From an uncultured Gemmatimonadota bacterium (GTDB lineage Bacteria > Gemmatimonadota > Gemmatimonadetes > Gemmatimonadales > GWC2-71-9), in NCBI GenBank assembly GCA_946479805.1, contig CAMLHP010000150.1:1-5081 (forward strand): 5,081 nucleotides of DNA, in the 5' to 3' direction. A model generated the notes under the pieces. That model saw only the letters and a list, made by a program, of their open reading frames with translations. It did not search any database and was not told the DNA's origin. The position numbers were made by a program, and so were the translations under genes. This document shows, piece by piece, positions 1 to 5,081 of the stretch; within the stretch, counting starts at the first letter, position 1, and each line of letters begins with the position of its first letter.

Positions 1-1498
1 TCACCGGAAACTCGGTCTGCCGGCTCTTCCGGACCCGCTCGGTCACCTCGGGCACTGTCAGTGTGCTGGACAGCGTGATCGGGTCGCGGTGGTAACAGTC
101 CTGCACCCGTGCCCGCGCCAGCACCACAGCGTCGGTGCCCTGGGTGAGCACCACTCCGCGCCGCACCAGCCATTCGGTATAGATCGATTCGGGATGTATC
201 CGCCGGGCCAGCATGTAGGCTATGACGCTGGTGAGCATCAGAGGGAGAATCAGCCCGTAGTCTCCCGTCATCTCGAAGACCATGAAGATGGCGGTGAGCG
301 GCGCATGGGTCGCGCCTGACACCACGCCCGCCATGCCCACCATCGCCAGCGCACCGGGCGCGATGCCCCACTGGGGAAACAGGGCATTGACCAGTGCGCC
401 CAGTGCACCGCCCAGCGTCGCCCCGATGAACAGCGACGGCGTGAACACGCCGCCAGTACCGCCCGCTCCGAAGGTGGCCGCGGTGGCAATCAGCTTGGCG
501 GCGGTCAGCCCGATCAGGAACAGCGCCGAGCGCTGTGCCACTATGCTGAGGTCCAGGCTCTCGTGCCCCTGGCCCCAGAGATCCTCGCGGAAGATCAGGT
601 CCAGACCGCCCACGATCAACGCGCCCAGAGCTATCCGAGCTGCCGGGCTCCGGAGCCGGGCAAACACATCCTGGGCCCGCCATACCGACTTGTTGTAGAG
701 GACCGCGACCAGCCCCGCCGCAAGCCCCAAACCCACGTAGAGCGCCAGCTCCCACGCGCTCCCCACACTGTACTCCGCCGGCAGCGCGAGCACCGGACGG
801 TTGCCGAATATGGCTCGGCTCACGGTTGCCGCGAGAATGCTGCCGACAACGTAGGGCGCCAGCGCCAGTCCGCCGGCGGCACCGCTGATCTTCTCGATCC
901 CGAAGATGACGCCCGCGATGGGGGCGTTGAATGCGGCAGAGATACCCGCCGCTGCGCCGCAGCCGGCCAGGGTTCGAAGCCGATTGGGTGAGACCTTGAG
1001 CCAGCGCCCGATCTGCGACGCCCAACCCGCCCCAAGCACCACCACCGGGCCCTCGGCGCCGACCGATCCCCCGGTGCCGATGATCACCGCCGCCGCCGCC
1101 GTCTTGGCCAGCACCGGCTTGAGCGGCACCACGCCGCCCTTGACGCTCACCCGGTACATCACGTCCGGGATGTTCTCGCCGGTTGAGCCGCGCGCAACCA
1201 CCTGCACCAGCCAGCGGCAGATCGAGAGGCCAATGGCGACGAAGACCGGGATGAGAATCCACTCCGGAAGCGGGGCCCGCACCGCGCCCCGGAGCACCAG
1301 CCCCTGGACCAGGTCGATCAGCCGGTAGAAGATGGAAACCGCGAAGCCCACGCCGGCCCCGATGGCCCCTGCCAGCACCAGCAGGGTGGTCTGCTCGTCC
1401 CGGCCGATGGCGGCGAGGTTGGAGGAGATGAGGCGTGCGGCAGCTAGGAGGGGTCCGGTGGCGGCGGCGAGCGGATGCTGGTCGTCGTGCAGGCGCAT
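1..1498 (-). CDS. ClC-family chloride channel / Cl-/H+ antiporter with C-terminal CBS domain (3' end outside window)
   Basis: This is an inner-membrane anion transporter of the voltage-gated chloride channel (ClC) family. The window holds 499 codons from an ATG at 1498. An in-frame TAG lies eight codons upstream with no other ATG between, so this start is favoured, although no clear Shine-Dalgarno precedes it. Hydrophobic segments run from about residue 37 to 435. ClC landmarks are visible: GSVGAEGPVVV (144-154) with gating glutamate E149, the FNAPIAGVIF segment (190-199), GGVFTP (349-354), and the helix-R tyrosine in ESIY (Y440), matching the central Tyr. Residues from about 465 on (VQDCYHRDPITL and following) look like the start of a CBS domain, cut by the window edge. 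Two positions are unusual. The internal proton glutamate of E. coli ClC-ec1 (E203) is replaced by K203 within IEKI, and the GSGIP motif reads STGENIP (105-111). Family membership is very secure. Whether it is a channel or an antiporter, and its physiological anion, cannot be decided from sequence. Confidence 0.96.
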   Translation of the reverse strand, partial: MRLHDDQHPLAAATGPLLAAARLISSNLAAIGRDEQTTLLVLAGAIGAGVGFAVSIFYRLIDLVQGLVLRGAVRAPLPEWILIPVFVAIGLSICRWLVQVVARGSTGENIPDVMYRVSVKGGVVPLKPVLAKTAAAAVIIGTGGSVGAEGPVVVLGAGWASQIGRWLKVSPNRLRTLAGCGAAAGISAAFNAPIAGVIFGIEKISGAAGGLALAPYVVGSILAATVSRAIFGNRPVLALPAEYSVGSAWELALYVGLGLAAGLVAVLYNKSVWRAQDVFARLRSPAARIALGALIVGGLDLIFREDLWGQGHESLDLSIVAQRSALFLIGLTAAKLIATAATFGAGGTGGVFTPSLFIGATLGGALGALVNALFPQWGIAPGALAMVGMAGVVSGATHAPLTAIFMVFEMTGDYGLILPLMLTSVIAYMLARRIHPESIYTEWLVRRGVVLTQGTDAVVLARARVQDCYHRDPITLSSTLTVPEVTERVRKSRQTEFPV

Positions 1499-1567
1499 GG
1501 CGCAAGATACGCAGGAATGCTATCCTGTGACGATTGCATTCCCATTTACTCGATGCCCAGTTCACCG
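1499..1567. promoter_or_regulatory. Divergent intergenic region with a small dyad
   Basis: These 69 bases separate the divergent starts of the ClC gene and the first lipoprotein gene, so promoters for both should lie here or just inside the coding ends. A dyad, CAGGA-N6-TCCTG, sits at 1512-1527 and is centred on GC. It could be an operator or chance. I could not pick out a convincing -35/-10 pair on either strand. TTTACT at 1545-1550 is a weak -10-like match for the plus strand. No Shine-Dalgarno is seen before either start, so initiation could be leaderless or depend on weak sites. Location is the main evidence; the motif calls are tentative. Confidence 0.35.
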
Positions 1568-2923
1568 ATGAGGTTTAGCGTGCCGCGTCCATGCATGTCG
1601 CTCGCAGTTTGGTACTGCATCATCGGACTGTTGCTTCTCTCAGCATGTGGTGACAGCACGACGCCCTTGGAGGATGGCCAGCTGGTCCTGACCGCCGGCG
1701 ACATGACGAACAGGTCGTCAGGATTTGAGCACAAAGAGACGGTCGAGGTTCGGCTGACCGACATCGATGGACCGGTGGAGGGCGCAGCCATCACCTGGAC
1801 TCCCAGCGTCCCGGGCGATTCTGTGGTAGGGGGTGAGATGACTGACGCCGATGGCCGGGCACAGGCCACCTGGTATTTCGGCCCAGGCGTCGGCGATCAT
1901 GTAGTGACTGTCTCAACGCCTCGCGTCGATCCCATCACGTTCGGCATCGACGTGCTCGGCTTCAACCCGGACCAGATGAGAGTCGGATTGACCTTTGCCT
2001 GCGGCCGCTACGCCGCAGGAGAGGTTTACTGCCTTGGTAAGTCGAGTGCTGGGTTGGAGAAGACTCGGATCCCGACACCGGTGGCAGAGGCGTGGGACTT
2101 CAACACTCTCGACCTGGAGGTCTCTCGCGCGTGCGGCGGCACTACGTCCGGTGCCCTGGTGTGCTGGAAGAGCGAAGCCATATTCGGCGGCGAACAGCCT
2201 GAGGAGATCGTCGGCTTCCCTTTGACGTACGACGTGGCAACCCTGACCGAGAACGTCTGCGGCCTCGCCGAGATGGGCGTGCCATGGTGTGGTGGCGTGG
2301 ACTATCCCTCCGGCCCCGTGGAAATCTCCGGCGCCCCGCCACTGGAAAAGCTCGTCGGTGGCGACGACTCATTCGGTGGATGGGTCGTCTGCGGGCTGTC
2401 GCAGACCGACGGAAGCGCCTGGTGCTGGGGCAGCAATACCCACAGCTCGATAGGAAATGGAACAGCCGATCCCTCGTACGGCGTGGCACAACAGGTGTCC
2501 GGCGCGACGGCATACACCGACATCGCAGCGTCGCAGACTTCCGTGTGCGCCATACAGGCGGATCAGCACATCGCCTGCTGGGGGTTTGGAGCGGCCATGC
2601 CTGGCTCACCCGGGCTCAACTATGCTGTGCCACAGGTTTTTGATGAGGTGGCAACCGACATTGCCGGCGGCTGGTTCGGCTACTACGCAGCGACACCCGC
2701 CGGGCCACGGCTTTTCGGGGAGTTCCTCGAGAACAGCGAGGCCGAGGCCGCGCTCGCATCCCTGCCCGATGTGGAGGCGATCGATGTCGGCGACGTGATC
2801 TGCGTCAGGCAATACGAACTCGAAACCTCCTGCAGCATCGGGCTCACGGACGACATCATGTTTGAAGCATGGCAACGCATGCTGCCGCTGGTCACGATTC
2901 CGAATCCCTTCCTGATTCCGTGA
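1568..2923 (+). CDS. Putative lipoprotein: Ig-like domain plus seven-blade RCC1-like propeller (paralogue A)
   Basis: The 451-residue product is predicted to be exported and lipid-anchored. It starts with a basic n-region (R2, R7), a hydrophobic stretch (about 11-24) and the lipobox LSAC, with C27 as the acylated cysteine. A bacterial Ig-like (Big-type) domain spans about 38-118; it shows GPVEGAAITW, then TDADGRAQATW and a final HVVTV strand. RCC1-like repeats then run from about 137 to 430. I count seven, with the best match in blade 4 (CGLSQTDGSAWCWGSN at 275-290, then IGNGT). Cys pairs are C145/C155, C189/C199, C231/C241, C275/C286, C327/C337 and C412/C422. Blade 6 (366-387) has none. Earlier in-frame ATGs at 1475 and 1553 exist, but they would place extra residues before the signal peptide, and 1475 would overlap the ClC gene. 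An ATG at 1595 gives a signal peptide without basic residues. Bacterial RCC1 propellers are usually binding scaffolds; the ligand here is unknown. No catalytic motif is visible. Confidence 0.88.
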   Translation: MRFSVPRPCMSLAVWYCIIGLLLLSACGDSTTPLEDGQLVLTAGDMTNRSSGFEHKETVEVRLTDIDGPVEGAAITWTPSVPGDSVVGGEMTDADGRAQATWYFGPGVGDHVVTVSTPRVDPITFGIDVLGFNPDQMRVGLTFACGRYAAGEVYCLGKSSAGLEKTRIPTPVAEAWDFNTLDLEVSRACGGTTSGALVCWKSEAIFGGEQPEEIVGFPLTYDVATLTENVCGLAEMGVPWCGGVDYPSGPVEISGAPPLEKLVGGDDSFGGWVVCGLSQTDGSAWCWGSNTHSSIGNGTADPSYGVAQQVSGATAYTDIAASQTSVCAIQADQHIACWGFGAAMPGSPGLNYAVPQVFDEVATDIAGGWFGYYAATPAGPRLFGEFLENSEAEAALASLPDVEAIDVGDVICVRQYELETSCSIGLTDDIMFEAWQRMLPLVTIPNPFLIP

Positions 2924-3031
2924 CGGCGACTGAAGTCTGTCTCGCTGGAACCTGGCGACACCTAGCCGCAGCCTGTGCATCCTGAGACGTTCGCGACGTC
3001 GTCAAAAGAATACCGAGCAACGGGGCTCCCC
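2924..3031. other. Spacer between the tandem lipoprotein genes
   Basis: The 108 bases between the paralogues contain no gene. The only structure I see is a short inverted repeat, GACGT-TCGCG-ACGTC, at 2986-3000. It has a five-base stem and five-base loop, and no T-run follows, so it is a poor terminator. GGGG at 3022-3025 lies six bases before the ATG at 3032 and may serve as a weak ribosome binding site. Without a clear terminator the two genes are probably co-transcribed, though a separate promoter for the second gene cannot be excluded. Confidence 0.4.
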
Positions 3032-4363
3032 ATGCAAGAAGCCGCATTCCGGATGTTCCAATCCCCGGCATCCGTCGCGTTGGTGCTCGCGGTTCTTGCC
3101 GCGGGTTGTGGCGACGGAACCGGACCGGACGATCCTGCCCTCGCCGTCACGACGCGCCCCCCGGCCGAGCTCGCTGCCGGGCTCGAGCACGCTCTCGATG
3201 TTGTCGTCCGGATCACTGACGAGGATGGGCCAGTAGTCGGTGCAGCAGCTACCTGGACCAGCGGCACCGCTGGCGACTCGGTAACCGCAGACCTGCAGAC
3301 CGACGCGGAGGGACTGGCGCGGGGAACCTGGTACATCGGACCTTCGGCTGGCCAGCACACATTGACCGTCGGCGCGACGGGCACGGAAGCGACGACCATC
3401 GTGACGTCACTTGAGGCCTTCCAGCCGGAGAAGCTCTCGGTCGGTCATCAATTTGCGTGTGGTTTGCGCCAGGGCGCCGTATGGTGCTGGAGCAAACGTC
3501 CGGATGCTTTCCTCCCTGCGCGCATCGCGGCCGGTTGGACGTTCACTGACGTCGACGTGGAGACCGAGCACGCATGCGGACTCACCGATGATGGCTCGGC
3601 CGTGTGCTGGGACAGATCGACGATGACAGGTGGCACTTCACCGGCAGAGGTCACAGGCGCACCGGAGTTGGTTCAGTTGGCTGTGGCAGAACGATACGTG
3701 TGCGGCCTCACCGCGACGGGCCAGCCGTGGTGCAGCGGCGAGAAGTATCCCGCGACCGGGGCAGAGATCACCGGCGCCCCACCCCTGTGGAAGTTGGCTG
3801 TTGCGACCGAATCTGCCCAGGATATGACGGCCTGCGGACTCTCCCAGGTGGATTCGACGGCGTGGTGCTGGGGCAGTGCCAACCACGGCGCGCTGGGCAA
3901 CGGCACGACCGTGCCTTCATACGACGTCGCGCAGCAGGTGAGCGGTGGACAGACCTTCACCGATATCGCTGGCTCGAGTGTCTCATTCTGTGCCGTCCAG
4001 CTGGACCGGCACGTCGCGTGCTGGGGCTACGGCAGCGCGCTGCCTGGATTTGGCAGCGACCAGGTGGAACCGACGACCTTTCGCGAGATGGCGGACTCCC
4101 TGTCGGGAGCCTGGTTCGGGTACCTCGGCATTTCGCCTGACGGGCCCGACTTCTGGGGCGGTTACCTCGACACCACAGATCCCGACTCCACCTTCTCCGG
4201 CCTTGAAGGTATCACCACCTATGATTTGGGCACCGCACCATGCGTCATCCAGGATGACATAGGCGTGTCTTGCAGTATCGGCTTGATCGATGAGATCCAG
4301 TTTCACGATTGGCAGCGACTTCGCCCGTTTGTGCCGGTGCCAGAACCGGACCTGGTTCCGTGA
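3032..4363 (+). CDS. Putative lipoprotein: Ig-like domain plus seven-blade RCC1-like propeller (paralogue B)
   Basis: The 443-residue product is collinear with the lipoprotein encoded just upstream. Its signal peptide ends in the lipobox LAAGC, with C26 as the predicted lipidated residue. The Ig-like domain spans about 37-115 (DGPVVGAAATW, then TDAEGLARGTWYIGP). The propeller runs from about 133 to 425, with Cys pairs C143/C152, C182/C192, C224/C234, C268/C279, C320/C330 and C404/C414. Blade 6 (358-379, with AWFGYLGISPDGPDFWGG) lacks cysteines, as in the sister protein. Blade 4 is the most canonical RCC1 repeat (STAWCWGSANHGALGNGT). The C-terminal tails also match: 18 of the last 31 residues are identical by my count. 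The ATG at 3032 is preferred because it gives a normal-length signal peptide with R7 and has GGGG six bases upstream. A GTG at 2975 would add 19 residues, and an ATG at 3053 would remove the basic residue. It is probably a surface or periplasmic binding protein; function unknown. Confidence 0.88.
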   Translation: MQEAAFRMFQSPASVALVLAVLAAGCGDGTGPDDPALAVTTRPPAELAAGLEHALDVVVRITDEDGPVVGAAATWTSGTAGDSVTADLQTDAEGLARGTWYIGPSAGQHTLTVGATGTEATTIVTSLEAFQPEKLSVGHQFACGLRQGAVWCWSKRPDAFLPARIAAGWTFTDVDVETEHACGLTDDGSAVCWDRSTMTGGTSPAEVTGAPELVQLAVAERYVCGLTATGQPWCSGEKYPATGAEITGAPPLWKLAVATESAQDMTACGLSQVDSTAWCWGSANHGALGNGTTVPSYDVAQQVSGGQTFTDIAGSSVSFCAVQLDRHVACWGYGSALPGFGSDQVEPTTFREMADSLSGAWFGYLGISPDGPDFWGGYLDTTDPDSTFSGLEGITTYDLGTAPCVIQDDIGVSCSIGLIDEIQFHDWQRLRPFVPVPEPDLVP

Positions 4364-4373
4364 TCGTCGCCTG

Positions 4374-4404
4374 GTCACGAGCCTCGCGACTTGCGACTCG
4401 TGAC
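4374..4404. terminator. Hairpin between convergent genes, possible bidirectional terminator
   Basis: GTCACGAG (4374-4381) pairs perfectly with CTCGTGAC (4397-4404). Inside it TCGC (4384-4387) pairs with GCGA (4393-4396), leaving a CC bulge and the five-base loop GACTT. That gives twelve base pairs in total. It lies 11 bases after the upstream lipoprotein stop and 17 bases past the stop of the opposing DUF72 gene, where a shared terminator is expected. No T-run follows on either strand, so it is not a textbook intrinsic terminator. It could instead act as an RNA 3' end stabiliser. Confidence 0.5.
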
Positions 4405-4414
4405 TTGCGACTTG
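4387..4414. repeat. Heptamer tandem repeat, four units
   Basis: Four consecutive seven-base units read CGACTTG, CGACTCG, TGACTTG and CGACTTG, differing from each other at one or two positions. A fifth unit in inverted orientation (TCACGAG, 4375-4381) lies just upstream and supplies the left arm of the hairpin at this site. Short heptanucleotide arrays of this kind are known in intergenic DNA of some bacteria, for example the STRR repeats of heterocystous cyanobacteria. Whether this one is a dispersed family in its genome cannot be seen from one copy. Confidence 0.65.
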
Positions 4415-4420
4415 AAATCA

Positions 4421-5081
4421 TCACCCCTTCCAGAGCATCGAGAAGAGCTCCATCGCATTCGTGGTCCCGTAATTGCCGTAGCAGTTGTTGAACACGATGT
4501 GCATCCGCTTCGCCTCCCGGCCCGCGTCGGCAATGTCCGGGATGATTTCCTTGAGCTCCCGCTCGTCATACAGGTAGCGGAACCTCTCCGCCACGCTTAC
4601 GCCCTTCCTGGCCCAGCTCTCGCTCCGGCGGCCGTGCAGCCGGACTATGCTGAGCGATGGCGCCGTGACCGCCACGCGCCTCGGCACGCTCTGGGGCGTT
4701 CCCGGCGGCGTGTCCGAGATGACCAATGGCACCTTGTGCTCGGTGAGCCACTCCACCGTGCGCTCGCCGGTGCGTCCCTCAAACCACGCCGGGTTCCGGA
4801 ACTCCACGCTGGCCGCGAGCGGCTTGAGCGCATCGCGCGCCGCCAGCAGCGCCGCCGCGTTCTCCCGCGACGGCCCGAACCAGGGCGGAAATTGCAGCAG
4901 CACCGCTCCCAGCTTCCCCGCGCTGTCCAGCGGCGCCAACGCATCCTTGAACTGCTGCCACACCTGGTCCATCAGCTCGGGCGGCAGGTCGGTGGCGTAG
5001 AGCCGCGCCTTCTTTGCGAACGCCGAGGGCAGTGCCTCGCGCAGTTCCTTCGGCAGCCGCTTCGTCTCGGTGGGGTGCCCC
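4421..5081 (-). CDS. DUF72 / YecE-family protein (5' end outside window)
   Basis: This is a conserved bacterial protein of the DUF72 family (E. coli YecE type), predicted to adopt a TIM-barrel-like fold. Its biochemical role is not established. The window holds 219 codons plus the stop; the start lies beyond the right edge, so the listed residues are counted from the first complete codon. An internal ATG at 4972 is not the start, because family sequence continues upstream of it, including GHPTE at the very edge. Family landmarks are LLQFPPWF (61-68), VEFRNPAWF (92-100), SDTP (122-125), RLHGR (147-151), YLYDERELKE (168-177) and the near-terminal FNNCYGNYGTTNA (197-209). The protein ends 10 residues after that last block, which is normal for the family. 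It probably lacks only some tens of N-terminal residues. It converges on the second lipoprotein gene with a 57-base gap. Nothing here indicates a frameshift or truncation. Confidence 0.93.
   Translation of the reverse strand, partial: GHPTETKRLPKELREALPSAFAKKARLYATDLPPELMDQVWQQFKDALAPLDSAGKLGAVLLQFPPWFGPSRENAAALLAARDALKPLAASVEFRNPAWFEGRTGERTVEWLTEHKVPLVISDTPPGTPQSVPRRVAVTAPSLSIVRLHGRRSESWARKGVSVAERFRYLYDERELKEIIPDIADAGREAKRMHIVFNNCYGNYGTTNAMELFSMLWKG

Larger units (their letters stand above)
1568..4363 (+). repeat. Tandem duplication of a lipoprotein gene
   Basis: Two adjacent, same-strand genes of nearly equal length (451 and 443 codons) align from signal peptide to last residue, with only small indels. 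Shared blocks include DGPV.GAA.TW, CGLSQ, AWCWGS, SY.VAQQVSG, SCSIGL and the WQR...P.V..P.P.L.P tail. At DNA level similarity is patchy; one of the longer identical runs I noticed is 14 bases (2420-2433 and 3863-3876, in the blade 4 codons). This indicates an old duplication that has diverged under protein-level constraint, rather than a recent copy. Confidence 0.85.

Noticed and set aside
282..1328. Overlapping plus-strand ORFs (282-698, 563-991, 906-1328) opposite the ClC gene
   Set aside because: They are antisense to a clearly recognisable transporter, their translations are low-complexity and Pro/Ala/Arg-rich, and they match no family I recognise. High GC makes such shadow frames common.
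1475..1567. Upstream ATG starts (1475, 1553) for the first lipoprotein
   Set aside because: They add residues before a normal signal peptide, and 1475 overlaps the divergent ClC gene. No ribosome binding site supports them.
2142..2609. 155-codon minus-strand ORF inside the first lipoprotein gene
   Set aside because: It is extremely Arg/Ser-rich with no domain pattern and lies wholly opposite a gene with clear repeat structure; a shadow frame.
1976..2857. RCC1 homology read as a Ran-type nucleotide exchange factor
   Set aside because: The proteins are predicted to be exported lipoproteins and the repeats are degenerate. RCC1-type repeats in bacteria do not imply GTPase exchange activity.
2986..3000. 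GACGT-TCGCG-ACGTC hairpin as a terminator after the first lipoprotein gene
   Set aside because: The five-base stem is weak, no T-run follows, and it sits 63 bases past the stop. Not enough to call a terminator.
2975..3031. GTG start at 2975 for the second lipoprotein
   Set aside because: It would place a 19-residue polar extension before the signal peptide with no counterpart in the paralogue. ATG 3032 fits better.
3549..3558. Perfect ten-base palindrome ACGTCGACGT
   Set aside because: It lies inside the second lipoprotein gene and encodes conserved propeller residues (DVDV region). No regulatory context, so likely chance in GC-rich coding DNA.
3604..4140. 178-codon plus-strand ORF in another frame of the second lipoprotein gene
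   Set aside because: It overlaps the RCC1-like coding frame, is Arg/Gly-rich, and no signal or domain is visible.

Overview
The window is GC-rich DNA with four protein-coding genes packed closely together and no sign of phage, transposon, CRISPR or RNA genes. The host looks like a free-living Gram-negative bacterium. The best single clue is a pair of secreted lipoproteins that join a bacterial Ig-like domain to a cysteine-rich RCC1-type propeller. I associate that style with Gemmatimonadota and some other environmental lineages. This is an inference from protein style, not from a marker gene.

Layout. Bases 1-1498 (minus strand) hold most of a ClC-family chloride channel or Cl-/H+ antiporter. 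It runs off the left edge inside a C-terminal CBS domain. A 69-base divergent spacer (1499-1567) with a small dyad separates it from two plus-strand genes, 1568-2923 and 3032-4363. These are tandem paralogues with the same architecture throughout: lipoprotein signal peptide, one Ig-like domain, and a seven-blade RCC1-like propeller. A 57-base spacer (4364-4420) carries a heptamer repeat array that also forms a strong hairpin. The convergent gene that follows (4421-5081, minus strand) encodes a DUF72/YecE-family protein and runs off the right edge.

How the genes relate. The two lipoproteins form one evolutionary unit and probably one transcription unit, because the 108-base gap between them has no convincing terminator. 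Nothing in the sequence links them functionally to the ClC transporter or the DUF72 protein, which look like unrelated housekeeping neighbours.

Most interesting observations. (1) In both lipoproteins six of the seven blades carry one Cys pair at near-constant spacing, and blade 6 lacks it in both. (2) The ClC protein keeps the external gating glutamate (E149) but has lysine (K203) where Cl-/H+ antiporters have the internal proton glutamate, and its first selectivity motif is altered. (3) The heptamer array and hairpin lie between convergent genes.
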